Shown here one piece after another: positions 1 to 8,287 of a DNA stretch of 64,000 nucleotides. Location of the stretch: positions 1 to 64,000 of the forward strand of contig CAVSIA010000006.1 of NCBI GenBank assembly GCA_963727575.1. Direction: 5' to 3'. This stretch comes from JAHQVI01 sp963727575. Its GTDB lineage: Bacteria > Pseudomonadota > Alphaproteobacteria > Rhizobiales > Rhodomicrobiaceae. Within the stretch, counting starts at the first letter, position 1. Each line of letters begins with the position of its first letter. The position numbers and the translations under genes are program-made. The notes beneath the pieces are model-generated. The model saw nothing but the letters and a program-made list of their open reading frames with translations. It had not been told where the DNA came from and ran no database searches.

Positions 1-1
1 G

Positions 2-445
2 GTCAATCTCGCTGTCGACCGCCTCAAGGAGCGGTTCAGCTGGACCCGGATCACACTTGCCGGCCAATCGGGCGGCGGTCACCTCGTCGGTGCGCTCATG
101 GCGCGTCGCGATGACATCGGGTGTGCGATCATAGCCTCTGGAAACGTTGCGGTTCGCAAGCGTCTGGACGAGCGCGGCCTTGCGAAGGACATGACCGGAT
201 ATGAAGACTATATCGATCCGATCGACGCCGCAGCGGAGGTGGCGCGCCATCCTCCGCGCAAGATCGTGATGTTGACCGACCCACTCGATAAAAACGTCAG
301 CGCTGCGTCGCAGGCCGCTTACCGCGATGCCTTACGGGCAGCGGGCCTGACAGTCGAACAGCGATTTGTTACCGCCTATGATGCGTTTCATCACGATCTG
401 CGCATGTCTGCCATCATTGCCGCGCTTACCTGCCAACCGGAATAG
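2..445 (+). CDS. alpha/beta hydrolase, C-terminal part (cut by window edge)
   Basis: The reading frame is open from base 2, so the gene begins left of the window and only about 147 C-terminal residues are visible. GQSGGG near the left edge fits the G-x-S-x-G nucleophile elbow of alpha/beta hydrolases, followed by a strand and helix (HLVGALMARRDD). A late His in AYDAFHHDLR is a suitable catalytic histidine, and VMLTDPLDKNVS is placed where the family carries its acid residue. The substrate cannot be read from this part. An internal ATG at 98 is not the true start, because the elbow lies before it. The gene runs toward the flotillin operon, which is on the opposite strand. Confidence 0.6.
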   Translation, partial: VNLAVDRLKERFSWTRITLAGQSGGGHLVGALMARRDDIGCAIIASGNVAVRKRLDERGLAKDMTGYEDYIDPIDAAAEVARHPPRKIVMLTDPLDKNVSAASQAAYRDALRAAGLTVEQRFVTAYDAFHHDLRMSAIIAALTCQPE

Positions 446-720
446 TCGAACTCGTTCGATACGACGCCTGCGGCGTAGGCATCTGTCCGCGACGTCGGCT
501 TTGCCCGAGCGCGACGACACGGCCCGGATGATGTCGATGGGAGCCGTTCGGCGGCGAGATTGAGCCAAAGGCGGCCGCCTGAAGTCGTGGCGGATCCGCC
601 GTTCAGTCAAGCTTACCGTTCTCATTCGCTCCGGCGAACGCCGTCTGGCCCGGCTCCTTGCCGTGACCGCCTCCCGCCTGGCGCTCCAGCACGGACGCAA
701 GGGCCGCAGGCGCCGAACCA

Positions 721-2349
721 TCAAAGCCGAGTTCCTTCAGGAGGGAGTTCGATGAGCGGCGCTTGCGCACGGTACTTCAATGCGCTTTGCACGATCTGAT
801 CCGACGGGCTGTCGGCGCCGTTATGAGAGGCCATGCCATTGGCCAGGCCGTCGACCTGCAGGATCTTGATGGAGTCGATATGCTCGAGCGGCTTTACGGA
901 TTCGCGGATAATGTCGCGTAATTGCTCGATCAGCGCGAGACGCAGTTTCATCTGAACGATGTCTGCGCTCAGGCGATTATCCGCGTCGTTCAATGCGGCC
1001 CGTCCCGCGGCATCCACCGCATAACGGCGCTCAGCGGCTTCGGCACGCTGCATGTCCGCAGCGGCGTCCGCTTCCGCCACCACGCGCGTCTTCCGCGCCT
1101 GCGCTTCGGCGCGGATGCGGACGGCTTCGGCCTCGTCGTCGGCTGCCATCTTTTCAGCCTCGGCCTTGACCTGGATTGCGATCGCATCGCGTTCTGCGAT
1201 ACGGCGCGCCTCGATAAGCTCGATGGCCTTCTGCCGCTCGGCGCGCTGGGTATCGCGCACGGTCGCGACCTCTTCCTCGGCTTTGACGGCCGCAGCGCGA
1301 GCCTGATCGGCTTCCGACTGGGCGAGGGATTGCTCCTGCGACTTCTTCGCCACGATGATGGTCTTTTCCTGCTGCGCCACCTCGACCGAACGCTCGCGTT
1401 CGATATCGCGTTCGCGGACCTGCCGCTCCTTCTCGATGTTCTGCTGCTCGATTTCGCGCGCCGCCTGAATGCGGGCCAGTTGAATGCTCTGATCCGCCAG
1501 GATCTCGGCTTCCTCCGCTTCCTGTTGCCGTTGGGCCTGTTCGCGAGCGATTTCGCTCTTCTGCATGGCGCGGCGCGTCTCGATCTCGCGCGTCTGCTCG
1601 AGCTGGGCATATTCCCGGTCGCGCATCAGCGACAGGCTGAGCTGTTCCGCCTCGAGATTCTTGCGCTCGACCGAGATGCGGGTGTCCTGCTCGATCTCAT
1701 TGCGCAGCTTGCGGCGCTCTTCGATTTCCTGGGTGAGCTTGGTGAGGCCCGCGGCATCGAACGCATTGTCGGGGTTGAAAAATTCGCGTCTGGTCTGATC
1801 GAGCCCGGTCAGGGATACGGACTCCAGCTCCAGACCGTTCTTGAGCAGATCCTCCGACACCGCGCGCTGCACCTTCTGCACGAAATCCACCCGCTGCTCA
1901 TGCAGCTCTTCCATCGTCATTTCGGCCGCCACCGCGCGCAGCGCATCGACGAACTTGCCCTCGACCAGGTCTTTCAACGCTTCCGGCTGCAATGTCCGCC
2001 GACCGAGCGTCTGCGCCGCGTTCGCGATCAACTCCGCCGTCGGCTGCACGCGCACATAGAACTCGGCCAGCACGTCCACGCGCATCCGGTCGCGCGTGAT
2101 GAGCGCCTGCTCATTGGCGCGTCTGACCTCGAGGCGCAGCGTGTTCATGTTCACGGAGATGGTTTCGTGCAGAACCGGAAAGACGAGAGCCCCGCCGTTG
2201 ACGACGACGAGCTGGCCGCCGAGGCCGGTGCGCACGAATGAGACTTCCTTCGAGGCGCGCTGATAGAGACGCGCAAAGATCATTCCAATAGCGAGGAAGG
2301 CGACCAGGATCGTGGCAATCGGTATCAGCACTCGCGCAAGATCAGCCAT
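721..2349 (-). CDS. flotillin-like SPFH protein (YqiK family)
   Basis: About 542 aa. One N-terminal membrane helix (residues ~5-25, LIPIATILVAFLAIGMIFA) is followed by an SPFH/band-7 domain (~40-210) and a long Glu/Ala/Arg-rich coiled coil (~215-440), then a short C-terminal flotillin region. This is the architecture of bacterial flotillin YqiK, which organises ordered membrane domains. The ATG at 2349 follows GGGGA at a good distance; an ATG four codons upstream at 2361 has a weaker ribosome site. It is the last gene of a four-gene operon with RHH protein, PspA and YqiJ. YqiJ-YqiK pairing is established, and PspA next to it points to membrane-stress protection. Function is inferred from the family. 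Confidence 0.88.
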   Translation of the reverse strand: MADLARVLIPIATILVAFLAIGMIFARLYQRASKEVSFVRTGLGGQLVVVNGGALVFPVLHETISVNMNTLRLEVRRANEQALITRDRMRVDVLAEFYVRVQPTAELIANAAQTLGRRTLQPEALKDLVEGKFVDALRAVAAEMTMEELHEQRVDFVQKVQRAVSEDLLKNGLELESVSLTGLDQTRREFFNPDNAFDAAGLTKLTQEIEERRKLRNEIEQDTRISVERKNLEAEQLSLSLMRDREYAQLEQTREIETRRAMQKSEIAREQAQRQQEAEEAEILADQSIQLARIQAAREIEQQNIEKERQVRERDIERERSVEVAQQEKTIIVAKKSQEQSLAQSEADQARAAAVKAEEEVATVRDTQRAERQKAIELIEARRIAERDAIAIQVKAEAEKMAADDEAEAVRIRAEAQARKTRVVAEADAAADMQRAEAAERRYAVDAAGRAALNDADNRLSADIVQMKLRLALIEQLRDIIRESVKPLEHIDSIKILQVDGLANGMASHNGADSPSDQIVQSALKYRAQAPLIELPPEGTRL

Positions 2350-2390
2350 TGTCTTCCCCATCGTTGTTTGTGCCGCCCAGGCATTCGGCG

Positions 2391-3077
2391 CTACGCGTCG
2401 CGGAGTGCTTTGCTCTCCGCCCGGATGGCCTTGAAGATCGTATTGCTGCGGGCAACGAGCAGAATGTGCTCGCCTTCCGCCAGAACGTCCGATGCTCGAT
2501 CGGGCTCGACCATCACATAATGGGTTTGCCCGTGTATGTCGGTGAGCCTCGCCTGCGTCGGTTCACCCGGTCTGGCTGAACCGAGCGTGATCGTTGCGAC
2601 CCGGCCGATGAAGCTGTCGCTGGACACGGCCGTCGTCTCGGAATTCGGAATGATGCGCGCGACCTGCAGAGCCAGCCACCGGGTCGTCACGGATGCACCG
2701 ATGAAGGCGGGGACGGCGGCCAGGCTCGCGGGAAGCATGGCCCCCGTCACCTGTCGCAGGAGCCCCTGGATGGCTAGGCCGAACAGGCCGAACGACGTCA
2801 GAAGCGCGACGATCACGACCAGGAACGGCACGCGGCCTACGGCAAACCAGCCGAGCACCTGACCGAGCCAGCCGCCCGAATGATCCGGACCATGAACGTC
2901 CGTATCCGCGGAGACATCAATGTCCCCATCCAGATTGTCCGGCAGCAGATTGTCAACGAGGCCGAACAGCGAACCTCCCAGGAGAAGGATCAGCAATTCG
3001 AGAACAGCCAATCCCAGCATCACGCCAAGCGCAACGACGAACGGCCAGTTCTGCTGTGCACTTAAGAGCTGGCCCAC
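2391..3077 (-). CDS. YqiJ family inner-membrane protein (NfeD-like OB fold)
   Basis: 228 aa. Hydrophobic segments lie near residues 13-37, 80-105 and 110-130, separated by an Asp-rich loop (GDIDVSADTDVHG). A soluble C-terminal region (~145-228) fits the OB-fold domain of YqiJ/NfeD proteins, which partner flotillins. The start is GTG at 3077, preceded by GAGGAG eight bases upstream, overlapping the end of pspA, whose stop lies four bases away. The next gene downstream is the flotillin. This tight pspA-yqiJ-yqiK arrangement supports a joint role in membrane-domain assembly or envelope-stress resistance. The exact biochemical role of YqiJ is not established. Confidence 0.82.
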   Translation of the reverse strand: MGQLLSAQQNWPFVVALGVMLGLAVLELLILLLGGSLFGLVDNLLPDNLDGDIDVSADTDVHGPDHSGGWLGQVLGWFAVGRVPFLVVIVALLTSFGLFGLAIQGLLRQVTGAMLPASLAAVPAFIGASVTTRWLALQVARIIPNSETTAVSSDSFIGRVATITLGSARPGEPTQARLTDIHGQTHYVMVEPDRASDVLAEGEHILLVARSNTIFKAIRAESKALRDA

Positions 3078-3081
3078 GGAT

Positions 3082-3741
3082 CTACTCCTCCTTCAGGGCA
3101 GCCAAACGTTCCTTGATCCGATTGTGGCGCGCCAGATCTTCAAGCTCGGCGTTAACCTTGGCGGTTTTAAGATCGGGGACCGACCCGCCAAGACCAATCC
3201 CGCCGGCGCCGTCCATCACACGGTCGAACGCCGATTGAGCGCTCTGGACACGCTGGCGCACCGAGGAAGGCGCGGCCTCCGTACCTGTTTCGGCGGTCGA
3301 CTTGGCGGAGCGGAATGCATTCAGTTCGCCGATCATTTCTCTCTTGCGGGCCTGCAGCGCTGCGATGAACCCTTCCAGCTCGGTTTGCGCCGTCCGGGTT
3401 TCTATGGCGGTGGCTTCCAGCACCGGAATTTGCGCTTCGATGTCGAGAAGCTGCGCGACGCCGGCCTCCGCCAGGTCGTCCCGGCTCTCCTTCAACGCAA
3501 TCCGGATCTTTTCCTTGAGGCTTTCATGCCGCTCATTCTCTGCGGCGAGACGCTGCGTTGCATGATATTGGCGCGTGAGCACCTGGCCGAGCTCGGTGCG
3601 GACATCCTCGACCGCGTTGTCGATCTCGCGGATCGCCTCTTCCATCACCATTTCCGGGGCCATCGCTTCGACCGCGGCGACAATCATGTTGGCGCCGCCG
3701 CTGACCAGCCGCTTGACCCGCAATGCCAGTGATTCACTCAT
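3082..3741 (-). CDS. PspA/IM30 family membrane-stress protein
   Basis: About 219 aa, almost all alpha-helical and rich in Glu, Arg, Ala and Gln, as in PspA/Vipp1. The N-terminus (SLALRVKRLVSGGANMIVAAVEA) fits the amphipathic helix that binds stressed membrane, followed by the conserved PEMVMEEAIREIDNAVEDVR stretch. PspA proteins form ESCRT-III-like coats that stabilise the inner membrane. The ATG at 3741 has GGGAGGAAA just upstream and is preferred over the ATG at 3756. It overlaps the stop of the preceding RHH gene by 8 bases, which suggests translational coupling. No PspF, PspB or PspC is nearby, so control probably differs from enterobacteria. Confidence 0.88.
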   Translation of the reverse strand: MSESLALRVKRLVSGGANMIVAAVEAMAPEMVMEEAIREIDNAVEDVRTELGQVLTRQYHATQRLAAENERHESLKEKIRIALKESRDDLAEAGVAQLLDIEAQIPVLEATAIETRTAQTELEGFIAALQARKREMIGELNAFRSAKSTAETGTEAAPSSVRQRVQSAQSAFDRVMDGAGGIGLGGSVPDLKTAKVNAELEDLARHNRIKERLAALKEE

Positions 3742-4267
3742 GACCTTTCCTCCCAAGGGTGGAGCGAGCCTCGTCCAACAGCCGGCAGAGTTCCAGCACG
3801 GCTGGCAATCGGTCGGTCAGATGGCTGCTCTGGTAGCAGTGCGCCGCCGGCGTCAGTCCCATTTTCAACACTGCGAGCAGTAGTAAGAAAATGCGTCCGG
3901 CGATGTCGTCTTCAAGTGTAAGTGTGGCTTTTTTTTCGTCCTCCCCCGATACGTCTTTCTGTAACGCGGTGGATGCCAAAGCAAAAGTGTCGGGTAGCCA
4001 AGTGAGTAGTTGCAGAAGCATATCGGAATGCACGTGGTGTGCGGCGTCGTGCTCGCGCAGCTTGCGAACCGTTGGGGCGAGCTGGTCTTCGGCAACGCCG
4101 AGCGCTTCGGAATAGCTGGAGCGGCTCTTCTGCCGGCGATGAGCCATTTTGACAAGACGCCTGATCTTGTCGCTGGGCGTGACAGCGTCGTCGAGATGCA
4201 GCTCGGAGAGCATCGACATTTCCTCGGGCGCCATCCGCACACTGAGCGGCATTGTTTTCCCAACCAA
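3734..4267 (-). CDS. ribbon-helix-helix-like protein heading the pspA-yqiJ-yqiK operon
   Basis: 177 aa, unnamed. The N-terminal ~45 residues (PLSVRMAPEEMSMLSEL, then PSDKIRRLVKMAHRR) look like a ribbon-helix-helix DNA-binding fold: a short strand followed by two helices. The rest is helical with one hydrophobic stretch near residues 125-137 (AGRIFLLLLAVLKMG). TTG at 4267 has GGAAGG eight bases upstream; ATG at 4252 is an alternative. It is first in the operon and its stop overlaps the pspA start. Repeated CAAATG boxes lie just upstream, so an autoregulatory repressor of the membrane-stress operon is a reasonable inference. The second domain is unrecognised and could be a sensing part. Confidence 0.6.
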   Translation of the reverse strand: MVGKTMPLSVRMAPEEMSMLSELHLDDAVTPSDKIRRLVKMAHRRQKSRSSYSEALGVAEDQLAPTVRKLREHDAAHHVHSDMLLQLLTWLPDTFALASTALQKDVSGEDEKKATLTLEDDIAGRIFLLLLAVLKMGLTPAAHCYQSSHLTDRLPAVLELCRLLDEARSTLGRKGHE

Positions 4268-4283
4268 GCGATAAACCTTCCTT

Positions 4284-4334
4284 CAAATGTACTGCATTTG
4301 CGCTCATTTTACATCAAATGAAATACAAATGTAA
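4284..4334 (-). promoter_or_regulatory. CAAATG-box cluster upstream of the RHH-pspA-yqiJ-yqiK operon
   Basis: Four copies of a 6-base box occur in 51 bases. CAAATG at 4284-4289 and CATTTG at 4295-4300 form an inverted pair. CAAATG at 4315-4320 and 4326-4331 form a direct pair. Both pairs have an 11-base start-to-start spacing, one helical turn. The second pair is enclosed by TTACAT (4309-4314) and ATGTAA (4329-4334). RHH proteins usually bind arrays of short boxes spaced one turn apart, so this is a candidate operator for the operon's own first gene. Binding is inferred. Confidence 0.45.
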
Positions 4335-5339
4335 GACAGTATGAGTTCGAAGGCACGAATTTTCGTCGGAGGAAAATGCGGGTCGTCAAGCCGATGCGGT
4401 TCTTGGCGAGTCCGTAGCCAAATGGCGGCCCGCGCCCATTCTAGAGATCAAATTCTGAACCGGCGTTGCCAATCGCTACACGCCTTCGTCTCCGCAAGAC
4501 CGGGTGACCGGTTGACGAGAGGTTAGGTCCAAAGGACATTGTGGAAGGCACGGCCCGCATCGAGTTCTCGCCGGCACTCGTTCAAGGCAAGAAGCCCTAC
4601 GATGGATCATTCGTCCGACGTGCAGCATGCGCCAATCGCCGAGTTGCTCCCTGACCTCGATCGTCTTGCCGCCGATAGTATGGCCGACTGGAAGGTGCCG
4701 GGCGCGGCTCTTGCCGTGGTGCAGGACGGCGAGGTGGTGCTCGCGAAGGGCTTACAACTGGAGTTGGGTCCGCAAATCCTATGCAGCGGCATGGTTACGA
4801 TTACATTGCTTGGTGCATCGTGAATACGCTCAGGCAAGAAGGTTTCAGGATCGTCCGCAGGCCAAGGGGCTTTAGCTATTCGCACCCGGACAGTTAACGG
4901 CGAGCTTTCGTTGGCGGCTTAGCACTGCTTTGCGGACGAAGAGCGTTCGAGCGGGCGGATGGGTAAAGCGAATATGCTCACGCAATCGCCACGGCCGCTT
5001 CACCGGCCGAATTTGCAGCGGTGCTTCCACCGAAAACGCCGGCCTCACAACTCCCCTGGAATTACTCCGCCACGCTGGCTGGAAATTCCTCCGCCGTTGA
5101 CGCATGAATGGCTGGATTCGACGGGAATCGATCGGCCCTTCAGCCCAAAGTTAGCCCGCATTTCTCACACGGCTGAAGTCATGGCGTCGTCATCCGTCCG
5201 CTTGGCGTTCGGCGTTGCCGCGCGGCGTGCTTGTGGGTGGCGCGGACTGCGCGACCGGCTTCGAGAATCGGCTCGGGTTGTTCGATCTCCAGTGGGCCTC
5301 GGGGTATGCTGCGAAAGAGGCGCGTTGCAGCTTAGCGTG
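4335..5339. other. gene-poor stretch with gene debris
   Basis: No intact gene is supported in this kilobase. It contains the head of a serine hydrolase (listed separately). It also has a 38-codon frame at 4781-4897 on the plus strand (begins MQRHGYDYIAWCIV) that reads like protein but matches nothing recognised and may be a second fragment. Open frames on both strands from 4870 to 5340 are Arg/Ser/Pro-rich and look like by-products of GC-rich DNA. The ABC ATPase that ends at 5340 would normally be followed by a permease gene, and none is visible here. Confidence 0.5.
4602..4823 (+). pseudogene. serine hydrolase (beta-lactamase family), N-terminal fragment
   Basis: From the ATG at 4602 the frame reads about 50 residues typical of the start of beta-lactamase-related serine hydrolases: LDRLAADSMADWKVPGAALAV, then VVQDGEVVLAKG. 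Directly after the glycine (about base 4751) the resemblance stops, and the frame closes 24 codons later. The catalytic S-x-x-K and Y-x-N motifs, which lie further on in the family, are absent. The piece is therefore a remnant and not a functional enzyme. The breakpoint suggests deletion or insertion of foreign DNA. Confidence 0.55.
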
Positions 5340-6260
5340 TCACGCGGGGGAGCCGCGGGCATGCGCGAGCCGGGCTGCGGCGAGACGCCATTCCGCGGCG
5401 GCCGGTTTGACTTCCGCGATCGGCCAGCCGCAGAACAGCAGCTCGCGCCAGATCTGATCCGGTGCCACGGCGGGGTCGACGTCGAGCACCCACCACTCAC
5501 CCTCATGCGCGACGATGGCGGCGTGCTCGATGGTCTTGGACGCTGCCGCGGGCGGTTGCCCGGTCAGGCGGATCCGGAACCTGGCAAGCTGGTGCTCGGT
5601 GCGGATCAGCTCGGCGATCGCGCCCTCGGCGACGGTTCTTCCTTCACTGATGATACCGATCCGCTTGCACAGCCGGTCGACGTCGTCGAGAAGATGCGTG
5701 CAGAGCAGCACCCCGGTGCCATTTGCGGTGAGTGTCAGCAGTAGGTCGTGGATCTCGCGCCGCCCACGCGGATCGAGACCGTTGGTCGGCTCGTCGAGGA
5801 TCAGAAGGCGGGGATTGCCGATGAGCGCGCGGGCAAGACCGAGGCGCTGGCGCATGCCGCGCGAATAGGTCGCGATGGGCTGGCCGGGGCGCGGCGAGAG
5901 GCCGACGGCGAGCAGGCGGCGTTCGATCTCCGGGGCGTCCGAGCGTGTGTGGTGAAGCTTGGCGAAGAAGGCAAGATAGTCTTCGCCGGTCATCCATCCA
6001 TAAAATCCGTTTTGCTCCGGCAGGACGCCGAGCCGGTCGTAAGCGGACCGCGCGGTCGTCAGCGGATCTTGGCCGAACACGCGGACGCTCCCCGCGTCGG
6101 GCGCCAGGAGGCCGAGCGCGGCGGCAATCGTCGTGCTCTTACCCGCGCCGTTAGGGCCGATGAGCCCATAGATTTCTCCCGGTTGAAGCGACAGGTGCAC
6201 ATCGTGAAGAATCGGCGTGCCGCCGATTGAAAGGCGAAGTTTGTCGATCTCGATCAACAT
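5340..6260 (-). CDS. ABC transporter ATP-binding protein
   Basis: About 306 aa. Walker A GPNGAGKST lies near residue 35, the Q-loop region around LPEQNGFYGWMTGEDYL, signature SRGMRQRLGLARAL near 135, Walker B LLILDEPTNGLD and the switch His in LLCTHLLDDVDRL. The order and the ~90-residue C-terminal extension match ABC-2 type exporter ATPases (CcmA/NatA/YhbB-like), which drive a separate membrane subunit. ATG at 6260 follows CGGAGAG at a good distance; the frame is open for 24 more codons upstream without a ribosome site. It lies 68 bases after a PepSY gene on the same strand. No permease gene follows, so the partner may have been lost or lie elsewhere. Confidence 0.85.
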   Translation of the reverse strand: MLIEIDKLRLSIGGTPILHDVHLSLQPGEIYGLIGPNGAGKSTTIAAALGLLAPDAGSVRVFGQDPLTTARSAYDRLGVLPEQNGFYGWMTGEDYLAFFAKLHHTRSDAPEIERRLLAVGLSPRPGQPIATYSRGMRQRLGLARALIGNPRLLILDEPTNGLDPRGRREIHDLLLTLTANGTGVLLCTHLLDDVDRLCKRIGIISEGRTVAEGAIAELIRTEHQLARFRIRLTGQPPAAASKTIEHAAIVAHEGEWWVLDVDPAVAPDQIWRELLFCGWPIAEVKPAAAEWRLAAARLAHARGSPA

Positions 6261-6328
6261 GGTTTCTCTCCGAGATGGTCTGCCCGCAAGCCGGCCCGCG
6301 CGGTTACGCGAACCGGACTCGCAATCCA

Positions 6329-6685
6329 TCAATCCTCGTCGTGGTCGTTGTCCCCGTGGTCGTCGGCGCTCGCGGCGATCGTCTTGACCGCCTTGCCGGT
6401 TTCCAGATCGACAAACACCTTCTGCAGTTTGCTGCCGCTCGTGACCTCCACCTCAAACGCCATGACGTCTTTGCGGTCCTCCAGAGAGGCGCTGACGGCT
6501 TTGCCTCCGGTCTGCTGCTCGGCGGCCGCAATGGCCTGGGTCAGCGATGTCTTGGCGTTCAGGGCGGCGGTCATCTCCTTGCGCTCGCTGGCTTCCTTCG
6601 ACTCCGCGCAGGCCAGCGTACTGCCGCCGACACCAGCAGCGACTATGGCCAGCATGGCGATGGGGGCGAGTTTGGATCGACGCAT
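6329..6685 (-). CDS. secreted PepSY-domain protein
   Basis: 118 aa. A signal peptide (residues 1-27, KLAPIAMLAIVAAGVGGSTLACA) is followed by one PepSY domain (~40-105: LTQAIAAAEQQTGGKAVSASLE, continuing to a VDLETGKAVKT motif) and an acidic His/Asp tail. PepSY modules are small periplasmic domains often found beside two-component systems, proteases or transporters, where they are thought to inhibit or sense. ATG at 6685 has AAGGAG nine bases upstream. A 20-base palindrome lies 93 bases upstream of the start. No sensor kinase is adjacent in this window. Confidence 0.82.
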   Translation of the reverse strand: MRRSKLAPIAMLAIVAAGVGGSTLACAESKEASERKEMTAALNAKTSLTQAIAAAEQQTGGKAVSASLEDRKDVMAFEVEVTSGSKLQKVFVDLETGKAVKTIAASADDHGDNDHDED

Positions 6686-6777
6686 CTAAAAATTCTCCTT
6701 GCGAGTGCGGGAGGCCGACGATCGACGGCTTCATGACCCCAGAATTGGTGATGGCGGTTTGGCGGCGCCTCGCCTGA

Positions 6778-6797
6778 ACTTTACAAATTTGTAAAGT
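6778..6797. promoter_or_regulatory. perfect 20-base palindrome, candidate operator
   Basis: ACTTTACAAA followed immediately by its reverse complement TTTGTAAAGT. There is no spacer and no mismatch. It lies 93 bases upstream of the PepSY start and is the only strong symmetric element in this gap, so it is a candidate operator for the PepSY/ABC pair or for a divergent gene since lost. The binding protein is unknown. Confidence 0.45.
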
Positions 6798-7021
6798 GGG
6801 CCTGGGCGGGGCCAGGGCCGCGTGGAACATGGGAGACGCATCGGAGTCAGGATGCGCCTCCCCCGCACATTTGCCGGATTGGTTTATGGAGTTCGTCTAT
6901 GCAAAGCTGCCAAGCGGTCCGCGGCGGGCCTGGGAGGCGATTTCATCACCGTCTTGCGTGGCGGTCATAGAAGCGATGACCAGGGCGACGGCGGTCGCCC
7001 GACGCCGTTCCGAGGGCGAAG

Positions 7022-7273
7022 GTGCGCCCCAATGCTGACTCTATCGCCAGGGTACTTAGACCGTTGACGGCAGCACATAACGAATGGAGCGTGGGGCAAT
7101 ATGGAGGGACCGAACGACTTTCGAAAGCCGTGGCCTGGGCCAATAGACGAGATCGAGGCGATTTAATAACTTACCTTAAAGATGCAGCCGGTCTGACTGG
7201 CACGCTCTGGCCGTGGGATAATCTTCACGAGCGACTACAAGCTCTGAGAGATGCCATCCCTGGCAAATTGTAT
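7022..7273 (+). pseudogene. hypothetical frame cut off by the IS element
   Basis: The plus-strand frame gives ~84 residues before it meets the left end of the IS at 7274. It reads a few codons into the element and stops at 7303. The last part (SKAVAWANRR, DLITYLKDAAGLTGTLWPW, LHERLQALRDAI) looks like ordinary helical protein, unlike noise from GC-rich DNA. There is no clear ribosome-binding site and no recognised family. It is probably the surviving piece of a gene truncated by the IS or by a deletion next to it. Confidence that it was ever coding is low. Confidence 0.3.
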
Positions 7274-7296
7274 GGCTCTGTTCGCGCAGAGTATGG
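7274..7296 (+). repeat. left terminal inverted repeat of the IS
   Basis: Begins GGCTCTGTTCGCG and pairs with the right end at 8291-8313 with two mismatches in 23 bases. It defines the outer boundary of the element. Confidence 0.85.
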
Positions 7297-7348
7297 GGAT
7301 TGACGTCGCTCAATGTTCCTGATTAGTTCTCATTATGGGAGGCCGATC

Positions 7349-8287
7349 ATGGAGCACCGCAAATTCAAACGGCGTCTGGCAGAACTTATCGAGGAACTGA
7401 CCCCCGCGCAGGCCCACAAGCTGGTCGATGCGATAAGCAAGCGGGGCACGGGCGATACGGCGCAAAAGCTAATTGATGGCAAGTTTCAAGCCGATCTGAA
7501 ATGCCCGCATTGCAAGGAACGCCACATTCATCGCCATGGGATGGCGCGAGGACTGCGGCGTTACAAATGCCTGGCGTGCGCCAGAACGTTCAACGCCCTG
7601 ACCGATACGCCGCTGGCCCGGCTTCGCAAGCGGGACCGCTGGCTGAAATATGCCGACGCCCTCAACGCCTCTGAGTCGGTCCGCGCGGCTGCGGTGCGGG
7701 CCGGCGTGAATGCGAGCACCTCTTTCCGCTGGCGGCACCGCTTTCTGAGTGCGCGGAAAGATCTTCGGGATCATCAACTTACCGGCATCGTCGAGGTCGA
7801 TGAATGCTTCATTCTGGCAAGCAGGAAGGGCGAGCGGCAATTGCCGCGCAAGGCGAGGAAGCGCGGCGGCAAGGCTAAAAAGCCGGGCTTGTCTGGCGAA
7901 CAAACGCCGATCCTGATCGCACGTGACCGTTACGGCCATCATCTGAATGCGGTGTTGCCCAATCGCTCGGAAGACGCCGTCAGCGCGGTCCTGAAGGACG
8001 TGATTTCGAAGACTGATACTCTGCTTTGCATGGACGGCGATCCGGCGCTGATCGCTTTCGCCAAACAAGAGGCGATCGAATACGAGTTGATCATCGCCAG
8101 CCACGGCGAGCATGTGCACGAAAAGGTGCTGCACATCCAGACCATCAACGCTTATGTGAGCCGCTTCAAGAAGTGGCTGGACCGTTTCAATGGCGTGGCC
8201 ACGAAATATCTGCCGAACTATCTCGGCTGGCGGCAAGCGCTGGAAAAATCCGGGGTTCCCCTCGCACTGGCCGCCGCCATTGGATGA
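7349..8287 (+). CDS. IS1595-family transposase (ISXO2-like DDE domain)
   Basis: 312 aa. An N-terminal zinc ribbon (CPHCKERHIHRHG, then CLAC, residues ~50-80) and a helix-turn-helix region (VRAAAVRAGVNASTSFRWRHR) precede the ISXO2-like catalytic domain. That domain starts at GIVEVDECFI, with further acidic residues in LLCMDGDPALI and the HEKVLHIQTINAY, KKWLDRFNGVATKYLPNYLGW signature typical of this family. ATG at 7349 follows GGGAGG at seven bases, so this start is preferred over the upstream frame. The gene is full length with no internal stop, so the transposase could be active. It lies within matching terminal repeats. Confidence 0.9.
   Translation: MEHRKFKRRLAELIEELTPAQAHKLVDAISKRGTGDTAQKLIDGKFQADLKCPHCKERHIHRHGMARGLRRYKCLACARTFNALTDTPLARLRKRDRWLKYADALNASESVRAAAVRAGVNASTSFRWRHRFLSARKDLRDHQLTGIVEVDECFILASRKGERQLPRKARKRGGKAKKPGLSGEQTPILIARDRYGHHLNAVLPNRSEDAVSAVLKDVISKTDTLLCMDGDPALIAFAKQEAIEYELIIASHGEHVHEKVLHIQTINAYVSRFKKWLDRFNGVATKYLPNYLGWRQALEKSGVPLALAAAIG

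Noticed and set aside
922..2241. A 439-codon plus-strand open frame opposite the flotillin gene
   Set aside because: Mirror of the coiled-coil codons; repetitive Leu/Arg/Asp composition; no start signal.
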